Notes under the pieces: generated by a model
What the model saw: the letters and a program-made list of their open reading frames with translations, nothing else
The model's database searches: none
What the model was told of the DNA's origin: nothing
Origin: an uncultured Clostridia bacterium
Lineage (GTDB): Bacteria > Bacillota > Clostridia > Christensenellales > Aristaeellaceae
Length of the DNA: 5,636 nucleotides
Assembly (NCBI GenBank): GCA_946615785.1
Contig: CAMOIA010000113.1
Span: forward strand, 1 to 5,636
Direction of reading: 5' to 3'
Part shown: positions 1 through 5,150 of the stretch, piece by piece
Position numbering within the stretch: the stretch's first letter is position 1
Layout of the letters: each line of letters opens with the position of its first letter
Program-made: the position numbers and the translations under genes

Positions 1-489
1 TTCATTCGGGAGCGGAATCCGGCGAAGGAAAGAAACGGTAAAGCGGGAATCCTTGCGGAGGAGCAGCTGCACCGTGCGACGATGCTCAGTTACCTGGTAT
101 GTACATATATCAAAGAATACTCCGGCAGGCTGTCCGCGTTCTGCGGATGCGCCATTGCGGCCGGTTCGGGCATGGCCTGCGCATTGGTCTACCTGAAGGG
201 AGGCGGCGTACGGGAGATGGAGTATGCGCTGAACAACATGGCGTCCTCCATTACGGGCATGATCTGTGACGGCGGCAATCAGGGATGCACCATGAAAGGC
301 GTGGCGGCCTGCGACGCGGCGTTCAAATCCGCCGAATTTGCCATGAACGGCGTGCATGTTGACAGGGCGCACGGCATTAACGGAGCGACGCCGGAAGAGA
401 CGATGCGCAACATGGGCCGCATCGCCTCCCCGGGGATGGTGGGGACGGAAAAGACGATCCTGGAGATTTTTGAAGGCAAGCAGAAATAG
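1..489 (+). CDS. cyuA: L-cysteine desulfidase / Fe-S L-serine dehydratase-like protein (CyuA/YhaM, UPF0597 family), C-terminal part
   Basis: The reading frame is open from the first base to the TAG stop, giving 162 residues. The start lies outside the window, and the internal Met encoded at 82 is not a start. Family members are usually about 430 residues, so only the C-terminal third or so is present. The glycine- and cysteine-rich C-terminal signature is clear: an SAFCGC segment at residues 45-50, then GMICDGG at 86-92 with Cys89 and Cys96 in a CX6C arrangement. From family knowledge, conserved cysteines in this region bind a [4Fe-4S] cluster, and the enzymes are cytoplasmic, splitting L-cysteine to pyruvate, sulfide and ammonia or deaminating L-serine. 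Substrate choice cannot be decided from this fragment, so the symbol is a family-level assignment. A strong terminator follows the stop, so this gene ends its transcript. Confidence 0.85.
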   Translation, partial: FIRERNPAKERNGKAGILAEEQLHRATMLSYLVCTYIKEYSGRLSAFCGCAIAAGSGMACALVYLKGGGVREMEYALNNMASSITGMICDGGNQGCTMKGVAACDAAFKSAEFAMNGVHVDRAHGINGATPEETMRNMGRIASPGMVGTEKTILEIFEGKQK

Positions 490-496
490 GTCAGAA

Positions 497-548
497 AAAA
501 AGCCGGATGCGCTGCTCCAGTTACCCGGGAAAGCGCATCCGGCTTTTT
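497..548. terminator. Strong bidirectional intrinsic terminator
   Basis: A perfect 13-bp GC-rich stem (501-513 with 532-544) is extended by four A-T pairs (497-500 with 545-548) around an 18-nt loop. On the plus strand it ends in TTTTT directly after the stem, 7 nt past the cyuA stop. On the minus strand the A-run at 495-501 reads as seven U residues. It therefore fits as terminator for cyuA and also for the convergent corA gene, whose stop lies about 140 nt away. Confidence 0.9.
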
Positions 549-601
549 GCAATGGCTTATACGATTCTTCGGTCAGGCTGATTCCTGCCGAGATAGGCGG
601 A

Positions 602-618
602 GACGCTTGCCCAGCGTC
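602..618. other. Small hairpin in the cyuA-corA convergent spacer
   Basis: GACGCT at 602-607 pairs perfectly with AGCGTC at 613-618 across a 5-nt loop. A separate 10-bp palindrome, CCTGATCAGG, lies at 637-646. Both would lie in the 3' untranslated part of the corA transcript. Neither has a U-tract, so neither is called a terminator. Nothing coding is visible in the 490-688 spacer. Confidence 0.35.
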
Positions 619-688
619 ATTTCCGCGGGCGGCGCTCCTGATCAGGTGCCAGATCCGGGCATGATTCTCCGGCATAGCAGGGGAGCTT

Positions 689-1600
689 TTACATCCACTT
701 TTTTCGTTTGAACCACACCAGGCATACTGCCACAATCGCGACGGAGATCACGATTACCGCGGGATAGCTGAACCGCCATTCAAGTTCCGGCATATATCGG
801 AAGTTCATCCCGTACCATCCCGCGATCAGCGTCAGGGGCAGAAAAATGGAGGTGATTACCGTCAGTACGGTCATGATGCTGTTCTGCCGGACCTCCAGCT
901 GGGACTGCATCAGATCCCGCAGCTGCATCACGTATTCCCGCTGCCCGTTTACCATGTCCTGCAGCCTCGTCACCCGCTCGGTGAACATGTGGAAATAGCG
1001 CAGATTCTCCTCCTGGAAAAAACCGTTCTCGTTTTCTTCCAGCTCCTGCCCAAGATCGATCAGCTGGGCGTAGTGCACGCGCAGGTCCAGCAGGTCGCCA
1101 CGGATGTCATTCATTTCCTGGGGATACTGTTCGATTTCCCCGCGCAGAATGGCCTCTTCAATCCGGTTCAGCTTCTGTTCTGATTTTTCCAGCAGGGTCA
1201 GGTCCTGGCTGATCGTCATCTCCAGCAGATCGTACAGGAAACGCTCCAGCCCGGGCAGACGCCATTTCTTGCTGCGGCAGATCGCCTGCACAAGCGTATC
1301 GGCGTATCCGCTGTCGTCCACCAGCACAATGCCCTTCTCGTCCAGCGCAAAGGAAAAGCAGTGGCTCGGTCCGCTGATGTTCTCCCGATCCGGAATGGAC
1401 AGCGAGCCCGTCAGCGAATCCATATTCACCACGGCCTTGGTCTCCTGCGGCGCGTCCATCTCCATGTCGATCAGCATATCGAACCTTTCCCGCTCCGATT
1501 GCCATTGGGCGCTGCTCAGCAGCGCTACATACTGTGCGCCGCCTTTGCGGATCTGGGAAAAATCGCAGGGGGTCAGGGATTCCTGGATCAGATAGTACAT
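689..1600 (-). CDS. corA: CorA-family magnesium / divalent cation transporter
   Basis: The protein has 303 residues. It shows the CorA architecture: a long, mostly helical and charged cytoplasmic domain (about 1-240), TM1 at about 243-263, the signature YGMNF with Gly264-Met265-Asn266, a short MPEL-containing outer loop, TM2 at about 279-297 and a basic KRKKWM tail. In this family the GMN motif forms the ion selectivity filter of a homopentameric inner-membrane channel for Mg2+, sometimes Co2+ or Ni2+. The ATG at 1600 is chosen because GGGAGAG lies just upstream (1606-1612). A longer frame opening at 1732 would run through the promoter and adds 44 residues unlike CorA. The gene is monocistronic by context, divergent from the GlsB/YeaQ gene and convergent with cyuA. 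The ion cannot be told from sequence; some relatives move Zn2+ or act in efflux. Confidence 0.93.
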   Translation of the reverse strand: MYYLIQESLTPCDFSQIRKGGAQYVALLSSAQWQSERERFDMLIDMEMDAPQETKAVVNMDSLTGSLSIPDRENISGPSHCFSFALDEKGIVLVDDSGYADTLVQAICRSKKWRLPGLERFLYDLLEMTISQDLTLLEKSEQKLNRIEEAILRGEIEQYPQEMNDIRGDLLDLRVHYAQLIDLGQELEENENGFFQEENLRYFHMFTERVTRLQDMVNGQREYVMQLRDLMQSQLEVRQNSIMTVLTVITSIFLPLTLIAGWYGMNFRYMPELEWRFSYPAVIVISVAIVAVCLVWFKRKKWM

Positions 1601-1605
1601 TTTTA

Positions 1606-1612
1606 CTCTCCC
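1606..1612 (-). promoter_or_regulatory. Ribosome binding site that fixes the corA start
   Basis: On the minus strand GGGAGAG is followed by TAAAA and ATG, giving about 7 nt between GGAG and the start codon. No comparable site was seen in front of the upstream in-frame ATG at 1732, so this decides the start. Confidence 0.75.
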
Positions 1613-1643
1613 GCTTCTGTAAGATCTTCCGGCCGGTCTGCCG

Positions 1644-1680
1644 GGATGCACGGCTTTTCCGTTTATGCATGCCGCCATCC
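1644..1680 (-). promoter_or_regulatory. Hairpin at the 5' end of the corA leader
   Basis: On the minus strand GGATG pairs with CATCC and CGGC with GCCG, separated by a small internal loop of 1 and 2 nt, around a 16-nt loop. The hairpin begins almost exactly where the transcript from the -10 element at 1686-1691 should start. It might stabilise the 5' end of the mRNA or take part in control. It is much too short to be an M-box magnesium riboswitch. The structure is seen; any function is inference. Confidence 0.4.
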
Positions 1681-1685
1681 TTTGA

Positions 1686-1691
1686 AGTATA
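1686..1691 (-). promoter_or_regulatory. Extended -10 promoter of corA
   Basis: On the minus strand the sequence reads TGCTATACT, an extended -10 (TGn plus TATACT, 5 of 6 matches to TATAAT). No good -35 is present at 16-18 bp, as is common for extended -10 promoters. Transcription would begin near 1679, leaving a leader of about 80 nt before the ATG at 1600. Confidence 0.6.
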
Positions 1692-1759
1692 GCATGCTTT
1701 TGATCAAAGAACCAGTCCATGTCCCCTGGCACCGCAGAGGGAAAAGCCGATTCGCCGGC

Positions 1760-1774
1760 ATTGCCGGTGGCAAT
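1760..1774. promoter_or_regulatory. Inverted repeat over the -35 region of the GlsB/YeaQ gene, possible operator
   Basis: ATTGCC and GGCAAT form a perfect 6-bp inverted repeat with a 3-bp centre (GGT). It covers the weak -35 (TGGCAA, 1768-1773) of the rightward promoter, a common place for a repressor or activator site. No regulator is identified. Confidence 0.35.
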
Positions 1775-1796
1775 CCGCTGCCGTTTCTGCTATAAT
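1768..1796 (+). promoter_or_regulatory. Promoter of the GlsB/YeaQ-family gene
   Basis: A perfect TATAAT at 1791-1796 is preceded by TGC, making an extended -10. At 17-bp spacing the -35 is TGGCAA (1768-1773), only 3 of 6 matches to TTGACA. Start of transcription is expected near 1803, giving a leader of about 80 nt. It diverges from the corA promoter, with the two -10 elements about 100 bp apart. Confidence 0.75.
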
Positions 1797-1810
1797 AAAC
1801 GTGCCATCAG

Positions 1811-1854
1811 GCAGCCAATCCAAATCAGGAAAGGCTGCTGAAAGACAGTACTGT
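1811..1854 (+). promoter_or_regulatory. Leader structures of the GlsB/YeaQ-family gene
   Basis: GCAGCC (1811-1816) pairs with GGCTGC (1833-1838), extendable by CA/TG with one bulge. A perfect 10-bp palindrome, ACAGTACTGT, follows at 1845-1854. Both lie between the predicted transcription start and the ribosome binding site. The palindrome could be a protein site or RNA fold; neither role is shown. Confidence 0.35.
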
Positions 1855-1884
1855 GAATTTACGATAGAAAAGGGGGGATTCATC

Positions 1885-2127
1885 ATGCTTGGCAAACTGA
1901 TCGTTGAGCTGATCATCGGGGCTTTAAGCGGCTGCGCCGCCAGCAAGATCATGGGGACGGAATCCAGGGGCTTGCTGAAAAACATCATCCTGGGCGTCGG
2001 CGGCGGACTCGTCGGCGGGTATCTTGGTAACCTGATCGGCCTTGGCGGCGGCTGGGTCACCGGCATCCTTCTGTCGATCGGCGGCGCGTGCCTGATCATC
2101 TGGCTGTGCAGAAAGCTGGCCAGGTGA
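1885..2127 (+). CDS. GlsB/YeaQ/YmgE family stress-response membrane protein
   Basis: This small protein of 80 residues is very hydrophobic and glycine-rich. It has three likely membrane helices at about 4-22, 33-53 and 57-75 and ends in the basic RKLAR. Length, the LGVGGGLVGGYLGNLIG core (36-52) and the Gly-Gly spacing match the transglycosylase-associated / GlsB-YeaQ-YmgE family, which is usually 80-90 residues. Members are inner-membrane proteins linked to general, acid or envelope stress; the biochemical role is unknown and the transglycosylase name is historical. The ATG at 1885 is chosen because an AAAGGGGGG ribosome binding site sits 7 nt upstream. The frame is open to 1801 but that part is the mRNA leader. 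It has its own promoter and terminator, so it is a single-gene unit. Confidence 0.88.
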   Translation: MLGKLIVELIIGALSGCAASKIMGTESRGLLKNIILGVGGGLVGGYLGNLIGLGGGWVTGILLSIGGACLIIWLCRKLAR

Positions 2128-2137
2128 CGGAGGGCTT

Positions 2138-2215
2138 TGCGGTTTGATCTTTGGGGCGGCCTTTGAGGGGCCGCTCTTTTTCATGGCTTTATTTTAGCCT
2201 TGGGTTCAAACCGCA
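2138..2215. repeat. 10-bp inverted repeat enclosing the terminator
   Basis: TGCGGTTTGA (2138-2147) and TCAAACCGCA (2206-2215) are perfect inverted copies. They bracket the terminator hairpin and a weak 4-bp hairpin (GGCT/AGCC, 2185-2199). No flanking target-site duplication is visible. It could fold as an outer stem at the 3' end of the leftward operon transcript, or be the ends of a small decayed element. Confidence 0.4.
2154..2181 (+). terminator. Intrinsic terminator of the GlsB/YeaQ-family gene
   Basis: An 8-bp stem (2154-2161 with 2169-2176, one G-U pair, GGCC/GGCC core) with a 7-nt loop is followed by TTTTT at 2177-2181. It starts 27 nt after the stop codon. The other strand has no U-tract, so it does not serve the minus-strand operon coming from the right. 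Confidence 0.85.
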
Positions 2216-2282
2216 GATTGCTGGCACGCTGCGTCTTTTGAAGGACTGTCTGCTGATCAGAAGAAAGCGAATGCGCCGGCGG

Positions 2283-3338
2283 TCATGGTGTCAGGATTTT
2301 TTCCATAAAATCAAAGCGCTTTTTGACGGTGAAGCCGGCGCGTTCGTAAATAAAGCGCGCGGGATTGTCCGTTCCGGTAAAGAGGGTGGAAAAGGCGGCG
2401 CCCTCCAGAATGAATTCCTGCATCAGCAGATTGAAAAGCACCGTCGCGATGCCGCGGCGGGCAAAGGCGGGGTCGGTGCAGATGCCGCAGAAGTAGCCGC
2501 GTCCGGAAGCCTGCAGGTCCACGGGCCCCGTGAAGCCGACGATGTGATGATCACAGTTCGCGGTGATGAGGATACGGGGGCCATTGGGCACACGGCCGTC
2601 CGGAAGGAAGCGCAGGTCCGTACAGGGTGCGTTTTTCTTCCATGCGTCCGTTTCTGCGCGCAGTACGGCCCGCCAGTAATCTGAAGGGATGCGGTCGCAC
2701 ATGCGGTCGAAATCGTCGTCCCATTCGGGATGATACCGGCCGGTATAAATGCCATCGGCCAGCAGCTTTTCCTGACGCTCTTTCAGATCCCTGCAGGGCA
2801 CGTATTCCTTCAGGTTCAGGTACATGGCCTGCTCGGTCGCAGTGGTTCTGTAGCCGAGCGCTTTGAAAAACGGACTGCCGGAGCCTTCCACGTCCACGCC
2901 AGGCGCGTTGTTGTGGTCGTGTCCGGGGGTGCCGGGAATGCGCCAGGGGAGGTTGACGGGATTGCTTTCCATACAGGCAGCCCTGCGTTTTCCCATGGCT
3001 GAAAAGCGCGTTTCCATTTCGCGAACCATGGCGCCGGCGATGCCGCGGCGGCGCAGGGAAGGGTCCACCATCACCACGGTGATATAGCCGGGGGAGGCGC
3101 TTTCCGTTTCGTTCGGCAGCAGCACCCGCTTGCTGACGCCGTGAATAAAACCGGCAATCTGCCCGTTTTCTTCACCTGTCAGCATCAGTTCGGGCCGATG
3201 GTTCGGATCGCGCAGAAACTTTTGTGTGAACGCTTCTTCGTCCATTTCGCAATAGGGCACGTCGCCCAGCAGGACAAGACGGTTCCAGAGCCGGACGACA
3301 GCCGGGGTATCTTTGGGCGTGAAGGGCCTGATCAGCAT
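2283..3338 (-). CDS. Tandem-domain GNAT family N-acetyltransferase
   Basis: The protein has 351 residues in two GNAT halves. The N-terminal half (about 1-175) has the acetyl-CoA binding motif A at VDPSLRRRGIAGAM (91-104, R96-x-x-G99-x-A101) and ends with a FFKALGY strand (157-163). The C-terminal half (about 195-351) has DPAFARRGIATV (289-300) and the typical NPARFIYERAGF ending (325-336). Family members move an acetyl group from acetyl-CoA to an amine in the cytoplasm. Double-GNAT proteins include mycothiol synthase, but nothing here points to that substrate. The start is firm: AAGGAGG lies 6 nt before the ATG. The gene is the last of the minus-strand run, 26 nt after the transglutaminase-like gene. 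The second motif A has Ala293 where Arg or Gln is usual, a common variation. No clear terminator follows it. Confidence 0.88.
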   Translation of the reverse strand: MLIRPFTPKDTPAVVRLWNRLVLLGDVPYCEMDEEAFTQKFLRDPNHRPELMLTGEENGQIAGFIHGVSKRVLLPNETESASPGYITVVMVDPSLRRRGIAGAMVREMETRFSAMGKRRAACMESNPVNLPWRIPGTPGHDHNNAPGVDVEGSGSPFFKALGYRTTATEQAMYLNLKEYVPCRDLKERQEKLLADGIYTGRYHPEWDDDFDRMCDRIPSDYWRAVLRAETDAWKKNAPCTDLRFLPDGRVPNGPRILITANCDHHIVGFTGPVDLQASGRGYFCGICTDPAFARRGIATVLFNLLMQEFILEGAAFSTLFTGTDNPARFIYERAGFTVKKRFDFMEKILTP

Positions 3339-3344
3339 GGAAAT

Positions 3345-3351
3345 CCTCCTT
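3345..3351 (-). promoter_or_regulatory. Consensus ribosome binding site of the GNAT gene
   Basis: On the minus strand AAGGAGG is followed by ATTTCC and ATG (6-nt spacing). It is the strongest site in the leftward run and contrasts with the missing site of the gene just upstream. The GNAT protein could therefore be translated independently of its neighbour. Confidence 0.85.
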
Positions 3352-3364
3352 ATTTACAAGGCCG

Positions 3365-4195
3365 TTACGGAAGCCTGCATTCCCTGCGTGCACGCAGAAT
3401 GCTTTCCTCGATGGGAAGGTAGCGCAGGTCAAAGCCGTCCGCGCCGTCCATGAGGGTGATGTCGGCGTCGTGGACCGGGTTGGAAAGCACACGGTTCCAC
3501 ACATGGGGCTGCCCGTCCGCCGTCCAGCCGTTGACAAGGCGGCATTCAAATCCGCAAAGGCACATGACAAGGCTGAAGGCGTCCGCATACCCCTGACAGT
3601 TGGCCTGCCCGTGAACAAGCGCGCAAAGTCCGCTGCGGGGGTCGTTTTCCTCCTGAGCGCCGGGCGGGATGGTGTCGGTAAAGGCGATGGCTTCACAGAG
3701 GAGCATGGCGGCCTTTTCTTCGCGCCGATCCATATTCTCCTCTTCCATGGCGATGCCTGCGTACATCAGCGCTTTGTTCAGCGCCTCCCATTCAAGGGGT
3801 GAGAGCGATGAAAGCCTCCCGTCGGCGATGGCCGCAAGGCACCGCACGGAAAAGCGGTAGAGCGGACGCAGCGTTACGCGCACTTCATTTTCCGTCTCCT
3901 GGATGGTATAGCCGAGCTTGTACATCTCGGGGAAGAGATAGATGAGGTTCCAGACCGCGTCCTCAGGATCCCACTGTCCCTTCTCGCCCCTGTCGTCCAC
4001 GGCGGGATACGGCGCCAGGAGCGCTTCCCTTGGCACGGCAAAGCGAATCTCTTCCGGCTGGGAGGGTACCTTTGCGGCGATATACGCGCAAGTTTCCTGC
4101 AGGGACGAAAAAGCCGGCGCGCCAAACGACGCGCCGGCCATGGGAAGGATGCACAGCAGCGCCCATACGGCGATCAGGGCTGTGCGTTTTATCAT
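3365..4195 (-). CDS. Exported transglutaminase-like (TGc fold) protein
   Basis: The protein has 276 residues. It begins with a signal peptide: MIKR, a hydrophobic core (residues 5-20) and a small-residue end near AGASFGA (20-26). There is no lipobox. The C-terminal half carries a transglutaminase-like core: GQANCQGYADAF (196-207) with Cys200, PHVWNRV (230-236) with His231, and DADITLMD (243-250) where Asp245 sits at the spacing usual for the third catalytic residue. The family includes protein cross-linking enzymes and cysteine peptidases; the activity here is unknown. The 30-190 region matches nothing I recognise. The start ATG overlaps the upstream gene's stop as ATGA, and no ribosome binding site precedes it, so translation is probably coupled. 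A terminator-shaped hairpin lies inside codons 20-30. The aromatic residue common between the His and Asp motifs is absent, so reduced or different activity is possible. Confidence 0.75.
   Translation of the reverse strand: MIKRTALIAVWALLCILPMAGASFGAPAFSSLQETCAYIAAKVPSQPEEIRFAVPREALLAPYPAVDDRGEKGQWDPEDAVWNLIYLFPEMYKLGYTIQETENEVRVTLRPLYRFSVRCLAAIADGRLSSLSPLEWEALNKALMYAGIAMEEENMDRREEKAAMLLCEAIAFTDTIPPGAQEENDPRSGLCALVHGQANCQGYADAFSLVMCLCGFECRLVNGWTADGQPHVWNRVLSNPVHDADITLMDGADGFDLRYLPIEESILRARRECRLP
4108..4138 (-). terminator. Terminator-like hairpin inside the transglutaminase-like gene (possible attenuator)
   Basis: Read on the minus strand, GCCGGCGCG and CGCGCCGGC form a perfect, all-GC 9-bp stem with an 8-nt loop (4122-4129), followed directly by five U residues (4112-4108). 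It starts 58 nt into the coding sequence, at the end of the signal peptide. The shape is that of an intrinsic terminator. Whether it acts is unknown; ribosomes translating the gene would block it, so it could act as a polarity element. Alternatively it is a by-product of GC-rich Ala and Gly codons. Confidence 0.45.
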
Positions 4196-5109
4196 AGATC
4201 AGAAAACAGCGGGCTTGCGTATACACCGCCGTCGTGCAGGGCTTTCAGGCTGTCGCGGACGGACGCGGCGTCCTCTTTGTACGTTACGCCAAACCACTTG
4301 TCCGTTGTGGGCAGCACGCGGATCTGGGCTTTGCCGGCTTTCAGCAGATCGCCGATATAGACCGGCAGCAGGAATTCGTCCTTCTTCGGGTCGGAGAGAT
4401 TTGAAAGGAAATCGCGGAAGGAGGACGCCATGCCGCGCAGGAAAGCGGGCGTGAGGCCCCACATGTTCATGGAAACCAGGCTTTCCGCGTCCAGACGCAC
4501 GCCGTCCGCTTCCGGGCCTTCCTTCCCGATGACGATATTCTTGGTTTCCTTAATACCGCTGAGCATTCCCTTGTCATCCATGGAGCATACGCCGCGGGTG
4601 ACGGAGCCGTTTTCGCTGAGCGTGTTTTTGAGCACGAAACCGGACATGCACAGCTTTTCCGGGTTTTCGGGATCAAGGCCTTTCAGGTATTCCGCCATGC
4701 TCCTGTAAGCGCTCTGTCCGTAATAATCGTCCGCGTTGATCACGGCAAAGGGGTTGTGCAGCTTGTCCGCCGCGCTCAGCACCGCCTGGCAGGTGCCCCA
4801 GGGCTTTGTGCGCCCTTCGGGCAGGGTAAAGCCATCGGGCAGGTCGTCAAGGCTCTGGAACACGTAATCGCATTTCACGTTGGCGGGGCGCAGCATTTCC
4901 TGAATGCGTCCGCCGATGATCTCGTGAAATTCTTTCTCGATGTCCCGGCGAATTACAAACACCACGTGATTGAACCCCGCCTTCACCGCGTCGTGGATGG
5001 AATAATCCATGATGATTTCGCCGCTTGGGCCAACCTTTTCCAGCTGCTTGATGCCGCCGCTGAAACGGGAACCGATGCCTGCCGCCATGATCACAAGAGA
5101 AGCGTTCAT
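4192..5109 (-). CDS. Sugar-phosphate nucleotidyltransferase-like protein (NTP_transferase family)
   Basis: The protein has 305 residues. It starts with the nucleotide-binding signature LVIMAAGIGSRFSGGIKQL (5-23) of NDP-sugar pyrophosphorylases. KPWGTCQAV (102-110) follows at the usual nucleotide-contact loop, then NADDYYG (125-131), whose acidic residues would bind Mg2+, and a WFGVTYKED segment (272-280) typical of this subfamily. Such cytoplasmic enzymes join a sugar-1-phosphate to an NTP, releasing pyrophosphate. The sugar and base are not evident, and GalU or RmlA assignment is not justified. The ATG at 5109 is chosen because it begins right before the fold's first strand and has AAAGGAG 9 nt upstream. 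A longer frame from 5196 would overlap the esterase gene and adds 29 unrelated residues. It lies 41 nt after the esterase gene and overlaps the next by 4 nt. Confidence 0.87.
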   Translation of the reverse strand: MNASLVIMAAGIGSRFSGGIKQLEKVGPSGEIIMDYSIHDAVKAGFNHVVFVIRRDIEKEFHEIIGGRIQEMLRPANVKCDYVFQSLDDLPDGFTLPEGRTKPWGTCQAVLSAADKLHNPFAVINADDYYGQSAYRSMAEYLKGLDPENPEKLCMSGFVLKNTLSENGSVTRGVCSMDDKGMLSGIKETKNIVIGKEGPEADGVRLDAESLVSMNMWGLTPAFLRGMASSFRDFLSNLSDPKKDEFLLPVYIGDLLKAGKAQIRVLPTTDKWFGVTYKEDAASVRDSLKALHDGGVYASPLFSDL

Positions 5110-5118
5110 GATTCTGAT

Positions 5119-5125
5119 CTCCTTT
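5119..5125 (-). promoter_or_regulatory. Ribosome binding site that fixes the nucleotidyltransferase start
   Basis: On the minus strand AAAGGAG lies 9 nt before the ATG at 5109. It favours this start over the in-frame ATG at 5196, which lies inside the preceding gene. Confidence 0.75.
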
Positions 5126-5150
5126 ATGGTAATGTTATTGAAAATCGCTG

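Noticed and set aside
1104..1595. 163-codon open frame on the plus strand, antisense to corA
   Set aside because: It lies wholly opposite the clear CorA coding sequence, has no family-like protein features and is explained by GC-rich codon use.
1644..1680. M-box magnesium riboswitch upstream of corA
   Set aside because: The whole leader is only about 80 nt with one simple hairpin, far shorter than an M-box, and no terminator or anti-terminator pair is seen.
1601..1732. 44-residue N-terminal extension of CorA
   Set aside because: The stretch contains the -10 element, a leader hairpin and the ribosome binding site for the ATG at 1600; its peptide does not resemble CorA.
2182..2282. Terminator for the leftward operon after the GNAT gene
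   Set aside because: No GC-rich stem followed by a U-tract is present on the minus strand; only weak stems and the outer inverted repeat are seen.
2151..2684. 177-codon open frame on the plus strand over the terminator and the GNAT gene
   Set aside because: It would begin inside a terminator hairpin and is antisense to the C-terminal GNAT domain; the translation has no recognisable features.
3942..4454. 170-codon open frame on the plus strand, antisense to the transglutaminase-like and nucleotidyltransferase genes
   Set aside because: The translation is Arg-rich and of low complexity, typical of an antisense shadow.
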